Of a DNA stretch of 64,000 nt, positions 46,441-55,310 are shown in pieces. Where the stretch lies: assembly GCF_001294455.1 (NCBI RefSeq), contig NZ_LIKT01000002.1, positions 241,910 to 305,909 on the forward strand. Reading direction: 5' to 3'. Within the stretch, counting starts at the first letter, position 1, and the number at the start of each line of letters is the position of its first letter. The translations under genes and the position numbers were made by a program. Origin of the DNA: Phaeobacter sp. 11ANDIMAR09 (lineage in GTDB: Bacteria; Pseudomonadota; Alphaproteobacteria; Rhodobacterales; Rhodobacteraceae). The notes beneath the pieces were generated by a model. The model saw only the letters and a list, made by a program, of their open reading frames with translations. It was not told the origin of the DNA and ran no database searches.

Positions 46441-47352
46441 ATGCGTTTATCGGCTCATCTCAAATTGCGCCATCTCGAAGTTTTTGTCGAAGTGGCCCGT
46501 CAAACCAGTGTCACCCAGGCAGCCGAGGCGCTGGGCATGACCCAGCCGGCCGTAACCCGTGCTCTGCGCGAGCTAGAGGCGGTCTGCGGCAAGCCCTTGG
46601 TGGAGCGCCATGGGCGGGGTATTCGCCTGTCGCCCTATGGGGAAATGTTTCGCCATCATGCTGGGCGCAGCCTTGCCTTGGCGCGAGACGGGGTTGCGAT
46701 GTTGCAGGGGCTGGAAGCCGATGAGGGGCCGCAACTGCGTATCGGCGCCTTGCCGACAGTGTCCGCTACGCTGGTGCCGGACGCCCTGGCCCAGATGCAG
46801 GCTGGTATGGCCCGCAGCCGGTTTCTGGTGAACACCGGTGGCAATCAGTATCTTCTGGATCAGCTGCGGCGGGGGGACCTGGATCTGGTCGTAGGCCGGC
46901 TGCCTGCGCCTGAACGCATGGTGGGGATAGATTTTGAGCCGCTGTTTCACGAACGGGTGGCCGTGGTTGTGGCATCAGAGCATCCGCTGGCGGGTTTGGG
47001 CCATCTACCGGTTGAGGCGCTACAATCCTATCCGGTGCTGATGCCTGCGCAGGGGTCGATTATTCGCCCTCTGGTGGAGCAAATGTTTCTGGAGCAAGGA
47101 CTGGTGATGCCGCAGGCCCCCATCGAGACGGTCTCGGCCACCTTTGGGCGGCGCTTTGTGCTGGATCATGGCGCAATCTGGTTCATCAGCCAGGGGGTGG
47201 TACGTGCCGACCTCGCAGCTGGGATAGTGCACGAGCTGCCGCTGGACACCACCAGCACCCTGGGACCTGTGGGGCTGTGTATTCGCAGTGAACATCAGCT
47301 GTCGGCAACGGGCGCCCGGTTTTGCGCCTGCCTGCGGGACCTGTGTGGCTGA
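46441..47352 (+). CDS. pcaQ: LysR-type regulator of protocatechuate catabolism, PcaQ-like
   Basis: A 303-residue LysR activator. The start at 46441 (MRLSAHLKLRHLEVFVEVAR) gives the PcaQ-like N-terminus before the winged helix QTSVTQAAEALGMTQPAVTR. PQLRIGALPTVSATLVPDAL near 90 begins the co-inducer domain, which also has RRGDLDLVVGRLPAPERMVG. It is divergent from pcaC with a dyad in between. Inducer in relatives is beta-carboxy-cis,cis-muconate; here by analogy. An upstream 5' frame extension is not supported. Confidence 0.88.
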   Translation: MRLSAHLKLRHLEVFVEVARQTSVTQAAEALGMTQPAVTRALRELEAVCGKPLVERHGRGIRLSPYGEMFRHHAGRSLALARDGVAMLQGLEADEGPQLRIGALPTVSATLVPDALAQMQAGMARSRFLVNTGGNQYLLDQLRRGDLDLVVGRLPAPERMVGIDFEPLFHERVAVVVASEHPLAGLGHLPVEALQSYPVLMPAQGSIIRPLVEQMFLEQGLVMPQAPIETVSATFGRRFVLDHGAIWFISQGVVRADLAAGIVHELPLDTTSTLGPVGLCIRSEHQLSATGARFCACLRDLCG

Positions 47353-47374
47353 TCAGAAGAGGCGGTAGCGAGTG

Positions 47375-47989
47375 TCAGGCTCTCAGGCTGGCCAGCGCCA
47401 TGCTGCTGATGTCGCGGGCAATTGTATCAATGAATTCCTGCGAGGCACCGCGTTCAGGCCGAAACCAGAAGACCGGAGAGTTGAGGATCAACATCAGCCC
47501 GGCCACAGCAACCGTGAGGTTGCGGTTCTGAATGCTCCCCTCGGCAATGCCGCGGGCCACTTCGTCGCGAAACAGCAGCTCGTATTGGCGTTGGCCGGTG
47601 CGCAGCTGCTCTTGCAGGTCCTGCTCAACTTGGGTCACCTTTTTGGGTTGGGTGCCGCCTGTATAGGTCTGCAAAACCACCTTGTGGTAGGCCAGCGATT
47701 TCAGCACCTCATAGACATGGCCACGCGCCATCCTGTCCAGAGAGGTGACAGCTGGTTGGCTGGTGTCGATCAATTTTTCCACCGCGTGATGGGTAAAGGA
47801 TGCCGCCCGCAGCTGCACGGCTGCAAGCAAGGCCCCCTTGGATGGGAAGTGGTGATAAATCCGCCCCTTGGTCGAACCCAGATGGGTCGCGATATCATCG
47901 ACAGAGGCGCTTTTGGCGCCCAATGTCATGAAACAATGGGCGGCAGCATCCAGTATCTCGCTCTTTGAGGTGCTGATCTGTTCTAACAT
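47375..47989 (-). CDS. TetR family transcriptional regulator
   Basis: A 204-residue repressor. The N-terminal helix-turn-helix is in SKSEILDAAAHCFMTLGAKS and VDDIATHLGSTKGRIYHHFP. The C-terminal domain is helical with no recognisable ligand motif. The ATG at 47989 is used; a GTG one codon earlier is also possible. It is divergent from the livH-type operon and is probably its regulator. It ends 22 bases from pcaQ, convergent. Confidence 0.9.
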   Translation of the reverse strand: MLEQISTSKSEILDAAAHCFMTLGAKSASVDDIATHLGSTKGRIYHHFPSKGALLAAVQLRAASFTHHAVEKLIDTSQPAVTSLDRMARGHVYEVLKSLAYHKVVLQTYTGGTQPKKVTQVEQDLQEQLRTGQRQYELLFRDEVARGIAEGSIQNRNLTVAVAGLMLILNSPVFWFRPERGASQEFIDTIARDISSMALASLRA

Positions 47990-48462
47990 CACGTCATTGC
48001 TCGTCGTTCGGAATGGATCTGGGCCTATCAGACTGCCGTGATGAGAGGCAATCCCATTCTAGCGCGTTCCCGGACCCCTAGCGTGGAGGTGATCCGCCGG
48101 GGCGGTCATGCTGTTCAAAACCCGGTCAAGTCTGGGTGTGAACATGTAAGACCCAGTATTTGTCTGCGGCTTCGGACTGAAAAAGATGCCGCGCAAACAC
48201 GTTTCTTGTCCGCTGGACGAAGGTCAGCGGCACGTTGGACAAGAATCAGCCTAGGAGCTCAGAGGCGCAAAAAATAGGCGCTTTTTGCGAGTTTGACGCT
48301 GGGTCTCGCCAATTGACAGGTCAAAAACATACTCTTTAGTCTGTTTTTAGACGCTTGGGATTCCGCCGCTTGAGGAGGCAATGCGAAATCCCGCTAAAAA
48401 GGCGCAAAGGCCCGGAACAGACAGGGCAAGGAACCGTTCTTTAGGAGCGGGGGGAGGAAAAT
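47990..48462. other. Intergenic region between tetR and the ABC transporter operon
   Basis: 473 bases between divergent genes. An inverted repeat TTGAC-AG-GTCAA at 48313-48324 overlaps a TTGACA -35-like hexamer. A second loose dyad GTCT-N6-AGAC follows near 48340. No gene with a ribosome-binding site is seen. Confidence 0.5.
48313..48324. promoter_or_regulatory. Candidate operator overlapping the livH-operon promoter
   Basis: Perfect inverted repeat TTGAC-AG-GTCAA. The left arm with its next base forms TTGACA; a TTAGTC hexamer follows 17 bases later. A site for the divergent TetR protein is a reasonable guess. The promoter lies about 120 bases before the first gene. Confidence 0.35.
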
Positions 48463-49338
48463 TTGGAAGTATTGCAGCTCTTGATCAGTGGGCTTGCGAA
48501 TGGCTGTGTCTACGGCCTGATCGCGCTTGGCTTCGTGTTGATCTACAAAGCGACCGAGGCGGTGAACTTCGCCCAGGGCGATTTTATGATGATTGGGGCC
48601 TTTGTCAGCCTTGGTCTGACCAATGCAGAATATATGAACCTGCCGTTCTGGGTCGCAGCGCCGCTGACGATTTCGATCATGGCGGTGTTTGGCTATTTGC
48701 TGGACCTTTTTGTTTTGCGTCATCTCTTTGGCCAGAACCAAACCGCGGTGGTGATCCTGACGATTGCCATGGGTTTTGTCCTGCGTTTTGTTGCGGGCAT
48801 CATCTGGGGCCATGAGCCGCAAACCTTGGAAAGCCCGCTAGCTTTGGGGGATATTCATATTGGCGGCGTGGTTCTGGGACTGGCCGATGTTGCCATCATC
48901 ATTGTTACCTTCCTGATGACCTGGTTCCTGTATCAGTTTTTCCAGCGCACCAAGCTGGGGCTGGCGATGCAGGCGGCAAGCCAGAACCAGATGGCGGCCT
49001 ATTTCATGGGTATTCCGGTGAAACGGGTGCAGGGGCTGATCTGGGGCCTGTCTGGCGCCACAGCGGCAGTTGCGGGCATTCTGTTTGCCTCCAAAGGGGC
49101 CATCGACCCAAACGCGGGCTTGCTGGGGATCAAGGCCTTTGCAGCGGCGGTCATTGGCGGCTTTGGGTCGCTGCCCGGTGCTCTGGCAGGGGGGCTGATC
49201 GTTGGGGTGATCGAACCCTTTGCCGCACGCTACTTTCCTGCAGGTTATTCACAAATCGCGCCCTATGCGCTGTTGCTGGCCGTGCTGATTTTCAGACCCC
49301 ATGGTCTGTTCAGCCAGGTCCGCGTGAAGAAGGTGTGA
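48463..49338 (+). CDS. Branched-chain amino acid-type ABC transporter permease (LivH family)
   Basis: A 291-residue inner-membrane permease of about eight helices. It starts at a TTG (48463) with GGGGAGG 6 bases upstream. GLANGCVYGLIALGFVLIYK and EAVNFAQGDFMMIGAF near the N-terminus are LivH signatures, and AAVIGGFGSLPGALAGGLIV lies near residue 225. It is the first gene of livH-livM-livG-livF-ligase-binding protein. The imported solute is probably a carboxylic acid rather than an amino acid, given the ligase gene in the operon. Confidence 0.92.
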   Translation: MEVLQLLISGLANGCVYGLIALGFVLIYKATEAVNFAQGDFMMIGAFVSLGLTNAEYMNLPFWVAAPLTISIMAVFGYLLDLFVLRHLFGQNQTAVVILTIAMGFVLRFVAGIIWGHEPQTLESPLALGDIHIGGVVLGLADVAIIIVTFLMTWFLYQFFQRTKLGLAMQAASQNQMAAYFMGIPVKRVQGLIWGLSGATAAVAGILFASKGAIDPNAGLLGIKAFAAAVIGGFGSLPGALAGGLIVGVIEPFAARYFPAGYSQIAPYALLLAVLIFRPHGLFSQVRVKKV

Positions 49339-49342
49339 TCCT

Positions 49343-50428
49343 ATGCGTATTCATTTCAAGACATCCTATCACCACGACATTCGGCTGTTTCCTGACCGTT
49401 GGACCTTTTCCGTTTACGGCACGCTTTTGGCCCTGGCCTTTGCGCTGCCCTATCTGATCGGCGAGTTCTACCTGGGCGAAGTTACCAATGTTCTGATCTG
49501 GGCCATTGCAGGGCTTGGCCTGATGCTGCTGACCGGGCAGACCGGCCAGGCCAGCCTGGGACATGCGGCTTTCTTGGCGATTGGTTGTTATGCCAATACC
49601 ATCCTGATCGAACAGGGCGTGCCCTTTATTATTGCCTTCCCGCTGGCGGGGATCATAACCGGCTTTGTCGGTCTGCTAATCGCAGTTCCAGTGCTGCGCC
49701 TGCATGGGATTTATCTGGCCATTGCCACCATTGCCCTGTCGGTGCTGGCCGATGACATCATCGTTCTGACCGAACATTGGAGCGGCGGTGTGTCGGGGAA
49801 ATTCCCAGAGATGATCACCATCTTTGGCTTTGAGATCGAACGCTGGTCGATGCCCTCGCGGTTCTATTACCTGGTTCTGGTGGTCACCATCATCTGCACC
49901 CTGTTCTACCGCAACCTGCTGCGCTCGCCTTTGGGCCGTGCCTTTGCTGCCGTGCGCGACAGCGAAGTCTCCGCCACCGCCATGGGCGTGCATATTGCCC
50001 GCACCAAGGGCAAGGCCTTTGGCCTGTCCTGCATGATCACTGGTTGGGCCGGAGCGCTGATGGGATATTACGCGGGGACCTTCAACAACGAGACCTTCAG
50101 CCTGGTGATTTCCATCACCCTGTTGATGATGATCGTGATTGGTGGCTTGGGGTCTATCCACGGGGCCTTCTTTGGCGCTGTTGTGGTGGCCTTCCTGCCG
50201 CAGGCACTGTCGATCCTGAAAGATAACGTCGTGGGCAGCGGTGTCGCTATTCCCGGGCTCGAGACTGGGGTCTTTGGGATGATCCTGATCCTCTTCATCC
50301 TGTTTGAACCGATGGGGATATACGGGCGATGGCTTAAGATCCGCACTTGGTTTGAGCTGTTCCCATTCGCGCGCAAGGACATGTTCCGCCGCCAGAAATC
50401 CTACCTGAAGACGGAGCGCCTGAGATGA
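49343..50428 (+). CDS. Branched-chain amino acid-type ABC transporter permease (LivM family)
   Basis: A 361-residue permease with about ten helices. TGQTGQASLGHAAFLAIGCY near residue 55 and YLAIATIALSVLADDIIVL near 125 are typical, as is VIGGLGSIHGAFFGAVVVAF near 270. It starts 4 bases after livH and overlaps the ATPase gene by an ATGA. The charged C-terminal tail FARKDMFRRQKSYLKTERLR is cytoplasmic. Confidence 0.92.
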   Translation: MRIHFKTSYHHDIRLFPDRWTFSVYGTLLALAFALPYLIGEFYLGEVTNVLIWAIAGLGLMLLTGQTGQASLGHAAFLAIGCYANTILIEQGVPFIIAFPLAGIITGFVGLLIAVPVLRLHGIYLAIATIALSVLADDIIVLTEHWSGGVSGKFPEMITIFGFEIERWSMPSRFYYLVLVVTIICTLFYRNLLRSPLGRAFAAVRDSEVSATAMGVHIARTKGKAFGLSCMITGWAGALMGYYAGTFNNETFSLVISITLLMMIVIGGLGSIHGAFFGAVVVAFLPQALSILKDNVVGSGVAIPGLETGVFGMILILFILFEPMGIYGRWLKIRTWFELFPFARKDMFRRQKSYLKTERLR

Positions 50429-51192
50429 GCCTTTTGGAAATCAACAATGCCACGCTCAAATTTGGCGGTGTGGTCGCGGTCAATGATCTCAGCTTTTCTG
50501 TTGAGGAGGGCGAAGTCTATGCCATCGTTGGCCCCAACGGGGCGGGCAAATCTACGGCCTTCAATCTGATCTCGCGCTTTTACGAGCCTTTTGCAGGCAG
50601 CTTTACTTTTGACGGCAATAACCTCTTGGAGCGGGATGCCGATCAGGTGGCGGATCTTGGCATTGCGCGCACCTTTCAGAACATCGAACTGTTTGAACAC
50701 GCGACGGTTTTGCAGAACCTTTTGGTGGGCCGCCACCGCCATCGCAAAACCACGCTGTTGGAAGAGATGTTCTTTACACCGCGCGTGCGGCGTGAAGAGG
50801 AGCGTCATCGCGAGGCTGTCGAGGAGGTGATCGATTTCCTCGATCTGCAGCCCTACCGCAACAAGATGATCGCGGGTCTGCCCTACGGGGTGCGCAAGGT
50901 GGTGGAGCTGGGCCGTGCCCTGGCCTCAAAGCCGCGCCTTTTGTTGCTGGATGAGCCTGCATCTGGGCTATCAGTGGAAGAGACCCAGGACATGCGCTGG
51001 TGGATTGACGACATTCGCAAACAGATGGGGATCACTGTTTTAATGGTGGAACATGACATGGGGTTGGTCTCAGGGGTCTCAGACCGGGTGTTGGCCCTGG
51101 CGGATGGCGCCAAGCTGGCCGAGGGGACGCCTGCCGAAGTGCAGGCCAATCCGGCGGTCATCGAGGCCTATCTCGGCGCGGGGGCAGTCTAA
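50425..51192 (+). CDS. ABC transporter ATP-binding protein (LivG family)
   Basis: A 255-residue ATPase. Walker A is VGPNGAGKSTAFNLISRF near residue 34. The usual LSGGQ signature is altered: the region reads AGLPYGVRKVVELGRALASK, as in many LivG proteins. Walker B is LLLLDEPASGLS. Starts within the livM stop (ATGA) and shares one base with livF. A 23-residue stretch HRHRKTTLLEEMFFTPRVRR before the signature is the LivG-specific insert. Confidence 0.93.
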   Translation: MSLLEINNATLKFGGVVAVNDLSFSVEEGEVYAIVGPNGAGKSTAFNLISRFYEPFAGSFTFDGNNLLERDADQVADLGIARTFQNIELFEHATVLQNLLVGRHRHRKTTLLEEMFFTPRVRREEERHREAVEEVIDFLDLQPYRNKMIAGLPYGVRKVVELGRALASKPRLLLLDEPASGLSVEETQDMRWWIDDIRKQMGITVLMVEHDMGLVSGVSDRVLALADGAKLAEGTPAEVQANPAVIEAYLGAGAV

Positions 51193-51965
51193 TGGGTGAA
51201 GCTTTGCTGGAAATCAAAAACCTCGAAAGCTTTTATGGGCCGATCATGGCGATCCGGGGGGTGTCACTTAAAGTGGACAAAGGACAGATCGTCACTGTTC
51301 TGGGCGCCAATGGTGCGGGTAAATCAACTCTGCTCAAGACTATTTCGGGCATTATGGACCCTGAAAAGGGTGAAGTCCTGTTTAATGGCAAGCCTATTCA
51401 GGGCCAAGAACCGCATCGTATTGTTGATCATGGCATCGTGCATGTGCCCGAGGGGCGGGAAGTCTTTCCGTTGCTAACGGTGGATGAGAACCTCAGCCTG
51501 GGCGCCTATACCCGCTCTGACAAGGCCGAGATCGAGCGCGACCGCGAGATGGTCTTTGACTATTTTCCCATTCTGGCGGAACGTCGCAATCAGGAGGCCG
51601 GTACACTCTCTGGCGGGCAGCAGCAGATGCTGGCGATTGGGCGCGGGTTGATGCTGCGTCCACAGATCATGCTGCTGGACGAACCAAGCCTCGGGCTCTC
51701 GCCGCTTTTGGTACAGGAGATCTTTGCCATTCTGCGCCGCCTGAACGCCGAAGAGCATGTGACCATGATGCTGGTTGAGCAAAACGCCCGGATTGCGCTG
51801 GACCTCGCGGATGTGGGCTATGTGATGGAGATCGGTCGCATCGTGATGGACGGCTCAGCGGACCGTCTGATGGAAAGCGACGACATCAAGTCCTTCTATC
51901 TGGGCCATCAGGAAGAGGGTCAGCGCGGCGAGAAGCGCTGGAAACGCAAGAAGACATGGCGCTAG
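51192..51965 (+). CDS. ABC transporter ATP-binding protein (LivF family)
   Basis: A 257-residue ATPase partner of LivG. Walker A is VLGANGAGKSTLLKTISGI near residue 35, signature AGTLSGGQQQMLAIGRGL near 138, Walker B IMLLDEPSLGLSPLLVQEI. VHVPEGREVFPLLTVDENLS is the LivF-type Q-loop region. The last 20 residues are rich in Lys and Arg, an extension relative to typical LivF. It overlaps livG by one base. Confidence 0.93.
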   Translation: MGEALLEIKNLESFYGPIMAIRGVSLKVDKGQIVTVLGANGAGKSTLLKTISGIMDPEKGEVLFNGKPIQGQEPHRIVDHGIVHVPEGREVFPLLTVDENLSLGAYTRSDKAEIERDREMVFDYFPILAERRNQEAGTLSGGQQQMLAIGRGLMLRPQIMLLDEPSLGLSPLLVQEIFAILRRLNAEEHVTMMLVEQNARIALDLADVGYVMEIGRIVMDGSADRLMESDDIKSFYLGHQEEGQRGEKRWKRKKTWR

Positions 51966-51976
51966 GAGGGGATGAG

Positions 51977-53872
51977 ATGAATATGCATGCCACACAGCAG
52001 ACGGGTGCTGCTCAGATTGAAATCAATGGCGTCTCCTACAATGCGACACTGGGTCAGAGGCCCATTCTGGTCGACGGATGCGATACCATACCAAAGCTGT
52101 TTCAGACCCGTTGCATGGCGCTGGGAGAGCGTACTGCCCACCGCGAGAAGGATATGGGCATCTGGAAGAGCTACTCCTGGAATGACTACTGGGATCACGC
52201 CAAATGGATAGGCCTGGGGCTGAAATCACTGGGCCTGGAGCGGGGGCAAGCTATTTCGATCCTCAGCGAAGACCGCCGCGAATGGCTTTATACCGATATG
52301 GGCGTGCAGGGCGTTGGCAGCATTGCCTCGGGTGTCTACACAACGGACTCGGCGCAGCAGCTGGCCTATCTAATCAACGACAGCGACAGCCGCTTTCTCT
52401 TTGTGGAAAACGACGAGCAGCTGGATAAATATCTGGAGATCGCCGATCAGGTTCCTGGCCTGTCCAAGGTGATCATTTATGATCGCGACGGGCTCCATGA
52501 CCTGGACAACGACAGATGTCTCTTCATCGAAGATCTCTATGCCCTGGGCCGCGCCGAGGACAAAAAACACCCCGGCAGCTTTGAGGCTGAGATCGTCAAA
52601 TCCAAGCCCGAAGATACGGCTATTCTGATCTACACCTCCGGCACCACAGGCATGCCCAAGGGGGCGATGCTGTGCCATGAAAACATCATGGCTTCGATGG
52701 AATCCGGCGCTCGGGCATTGGCGGTAAATCCGGATGATGAACAACTGTGTTTTCTGCCGCTGTGCCACGTGTTGGAGCGCAATGTTTCTGTGTTCTTTCC
52801 CCTGGGTGCCAGCAGCACGGTGAATTTTGCCGAAAGCCCGGAAACGGTGTTTGACAACATGCAGGAGATCTCTCCGGCCACCTTCTTTGCGGTGCCGCGC
52901 GTCTGGGAGAAAATCTACTCGCGGGTGCTGGTTTTGGCGCAGGAAGCCACACCAATTGGGCGCTGGGCTTTTCATCAGGCGCTCAAGGCCGGTGCGGCGC
53001 GGGCCGAATACATGATGGTCAACAAAGAACCACCTGCCAATGTGGCGGCCAGATACGCCTTTTGGGATTTTGCAGTGCTGCGCAACCTGCGCCGGATGCT
53101 GGGCATGGACAAGATGCGGCGCGGGGGGACCGGTGCGGCGCCGATCTCGCCCGAATTGCTGAAATGGTACTGGTCCATCGGCGTGCCCTTGATCGAGGGC
53201 TACGGGATGACCGAAAACGCCGGTGTCTCGACCATCAATACGCTGGAAGAGAACAAGCCCGGGACGGTTGGCAAGCCGGTTCCAGGCGTAGAGCTGCGCA
53301 TCGCAGAGGATGGAGAGATCCAGACGCTTGGCTATAACAATTTCCAAGGCTACTGGCGCAACAATGAAAAAACAGCTGAAACCTATACGGCAGATGGCTG
53401 GCTGCGCACAGGTGATGTCGGACGCGTGGATGAGGAGGGCTTTCTGACCATCACCGGCCGGATCAAGGATATTATCATTACGGCAGGCGGCAAAAATATT
53501 ACGCCGGCGGAAATCGAAAGCCGATTGAAATTCAGCCACTATATTTCGGACGCTGTGGTGATCGGGGATAAGCGCAAATATCTCACCTGCCTGATCATGA
53601 TCGATCAGGAAAATGTTGAAAAATTCGCACAGGACCGGAAGATACCCTTTAGTGACTTTGCGTCGCTCTGTGCCGCGGAGGAGGTGGTCCAGCAGATCAG
53701 CGAAGAAGTCGAAGCGGTGAACAAGGATTTTGCCCGGGTGGAACAGATCAAGGATTTCCGCCTGATCAACGTCTTGCTGACTGCCGAGGATGACGAGCTG
53801 ACAGCGACGATGAAGTTGAAGCGCAGTTTTGTGGAGAAGAAGCATAAGGCACTAATCGACGACATGTATTGA
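51977..53872 (+). CDS. AMP-forming acyl-CoA ligase (long-chain/aromatic type)
   Basis: A 631-residue adenylating enzyme of the FAA1/long-chain group. The start at 51977 (MNMHATQQTGAAQIEING) has AGGAGGGG upstream; the frame's earlier ATG overlaps livF. The AMP-binding loop ILIYTSGTTGMPKGAMLCHE, IEGYGMTENAGV, TYTADGWLRTGDVGRVDEEG and GRIKDIIITAGGKNITP follow in order. It lies inside an ABC-transporter operon, so import followed by CoA activation is likely. The substrate could be a fatty, dicarboxylic or aromatic acid. Confidence 0.9.
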   Translation: MNMHATQQTGAAQIEINGVSYNATLGQRPILVDGCDTIPKLFQTRCMALGERTAHREKDMGIWKSYSWNDYWDHAKWIGLGLKSLGLERGQAISILSEDRREWLYTDMGVQGVGSIASGVYTTDSAQQLAYLINDSDSRFLFVENDEQLDKYLEIADQVPGLSKVIIYDRDGLHDLDNDRCLFIEDLYALGRAEDKKHPGSFEAEIVKSKPEDTAILIYTSGTTGMPKGAMLCHENIMASMESGARALAVNPDDEQLCFLPLCHVLERNVSVFFPLGASSTVNFAESPETVFDNMQEISPATFFAVPRVWEKIYSRVLVLAQEATPIGRWAFHQALKAGAARAEYMMVNKEPPANVAARYAFWDFAVLRNLRRMLGMDKMRRGGTGAAPISPELLKWYWSIGVPLIEGYGMTENAGVSTINTLEENKPGTVGKPVPGVELRIAEDGEIQTLGYNNFQGYWRNNEKTAETYTADGWLRTGDVGRVDEEGFLTITGRIKDIIITAGGKNITPAEIESRLKFSHYISDAVVIGDKRKYLTCLIMIDQENVEKFAQDRKIPFSDFASLCAAEEVVQQISEEVEAVNKDFARVEQIKDFRLINVLLTAEDDELTATMKLKRSFVEKKHKALIDDMY

Positions 53873-53919
53873 CGGCGTGATCTGAACACGCTGCGAACCA
53901 ATCCAGGGAGGAAATGAGA

Positions 53920-55095
53920 ATGAAGAAACTTACATCCAAAGTGATGGCGGGCACATTGATGGCCGGAGCCTTGGCGCTCACAGCGGGCTCTGCCGTGCAG
54001 GCCGATACTCAGGGCGTGACCGATAGCGAAGTGGTCTTTGGCTCTGTCAATGACCTGAGCGGTATCTTTGCGGCGGTTGGGGTTCCGGCCGTCAATGGTG
54101 CCAATATGCGCTTTGCCGAAGCCAATGAGGCGGGCGGGGTGCATGGGCGCCAGATCCGTTTTGTGGTCGAGGACAATGGCTATCAGATCCCCCGGGCGAT
54201 GCAGGGCTACAACAAGCTTTTGAACCGCGACAAGGTCTTTGGCATGTTGCTGTCGCTGGGCACGCCGATGAATATCGCCGGTTTCAAGTTGCTGGATCCC
54301 AAGGGTATTCCAAATATTGGCCCCCTGTCGGCGGCACGCCAGATGTTGCAGGATCCGGTCGACAACAAGTTTATTGGCTTCTCCAGCTACTATGACCAGG
54401 TTGTCGCCGGCGTGTCCTATCTGGCGGGTGAATTCGATGCCAAAGAAGTCTGCGCCATGTATATTCCGTCGGATTTTGGCAAGGAGATCAAAGAAAGCGC
54501 TGAAGAAACAGCCGCCAAACTGGGGCTGACCTATGCCGCCGAAACCAGCCACAAGCCGGATGAGTTGGATTTTGTCGGCTCCCTGACCAAGCTGAAAGCG
54601 GCTGGCTGTGATGTGGTGGCCATGGCTCTGGGCGTGCGCCAGGGGATCACCGTTGTGGGCACAGCCAAGAAGCTGGGCTGGACCGACGTCAAATTCCTCA
54701 ACACCTCGGCTGGTTTCCTGGATGTGGTTGCGGCCGTTCCCGGTGGTGTGACCGAGGGGCTCTATGCGGCCGCTGGCTGGGTGGATCTTGCGGCGCGTGC
54801 CGAAGACGAAGTCCCCGCCAAATTCATTGCGGAGTATGAAGCTCAGTTCGGCCATCCTGCCAGCGGCTTTGCCATGCTGGGCTATTCGGCAGCGGATACC
54901 GTTGTACGTGCGCTGGAAGCCGCAGGTCAGGAGCTGACCCAGGAAGCCTTTATCAAAGGCATGGAATCGCTCGAGTATTTCGATGCGCTGACCGACACTC
55001 AGATCTCCTATTCCGCCTCGGATCACCGTGGTGCCGATGACATCGTGATTTCGATCGTCGAAGCGGGTAAGTGGAAAGAGCTGAGCCGCCAGTAA
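53920..55095 (+). CDS. ABC transporter substrate-binding protein (LivK/type I periplasmic family)
   Basis: A 391-residue periplasmic binding protein. The start at 53920 is preferred over 53914 because GGGAGG is 8 bases away. MKKLTSKVMAGTLMAGALAL and the following residues to VQA form a signal peptide. The mature part begins DTQGVTDSEVVFGSVNDLSG, with NEAGGVHGRQIRFVVEDNGY near residue 70. Last gene of the operon, followed by a strong terminator. Ligand is unknown; the ligase gene suggests a carboxylate. Confidence 0.92.
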   Translation: MKKLTSKVMAGTLMAGALALTAGSAVQADTQGVTDSEVVFGSVNDLSGIFAAVGVPAVNGANMRFAEANEAGGVHGRQIRFVVEDNGYQIPRAMQGYNKLLNRDKVFGMLLSLGTPMNIAGFKLLDPKGIPNIGPLSAARQMLQDPVDNKFIGFSSYYDQVVAGVSYLAGEFDAKEVCAMYIPSDFGKEIKESAEETAAKLGLTYAAETSHKPDELDFVGSLTKLKAAGCDVVAMALGVRQGITVVGTAKKLGWTDVKFLNTSAGFLDVVAAVPGGVTEGLYAAAGWVDLAARAEDEVPAKFIAEYEAQFGHPASGFAMLGYSAADTVVRALEAAGQELTQEAFIKGMESLEYFDALTDTQISYSASDHRGADDIVISIVEAGKWKELSRQ

Positions 55096-55147
55096 GCTGC
55101 GTGTTTAAGTGCCTCTGCATGTAACCAAAGAGGCAGGCTAAGTCAGG

Positions 55148-55190
55148 AAAGGCCCGGTGCACAGGAGCTGCGCCGGGCCTTTTCTTTTTT
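55148..55190 (+). terminator. Intrinsic terminator of the ABC-transporter/ligase operon
   Basis: Thirteen-base-pair stem AAAGGCCCGGTGC/GCGCCGGGCCTTT with one T-G pair (55148-55182), followed by TCTTTTTT. Confidence 0.92.
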
Positions 55191-55253
55191 CAAATGCCAA
55201 TTTTATCCCTTGATGCCTTTGCATTCTTGCCAAACCCCCACATTTATATAAAT

Positions 55254-55263
55254 TCACATGTGA
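55254..55263. promoter_or_regulatory. Palindrome TCACATGTGA upstream of the MBL hydrolase
   Basis: A perfect ten-base palindrome in an AT-rich stretch 48 bases before the start codon at 55311. Could be an operator; no factor assigned. Confidence 0.3.
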
Positions 55264-55310
55264 GAATGTATATTGCGCTCTCAGGGGCGCTAATTGGTTT
55301 GGGGGAAATA

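Noticed and set aside
52370..55026. Long minus-strand frames across the acyl-CoA ligase and the binding-protein gene
   Set aside because: Antisense to well-supported genes and low-complexity in translation.
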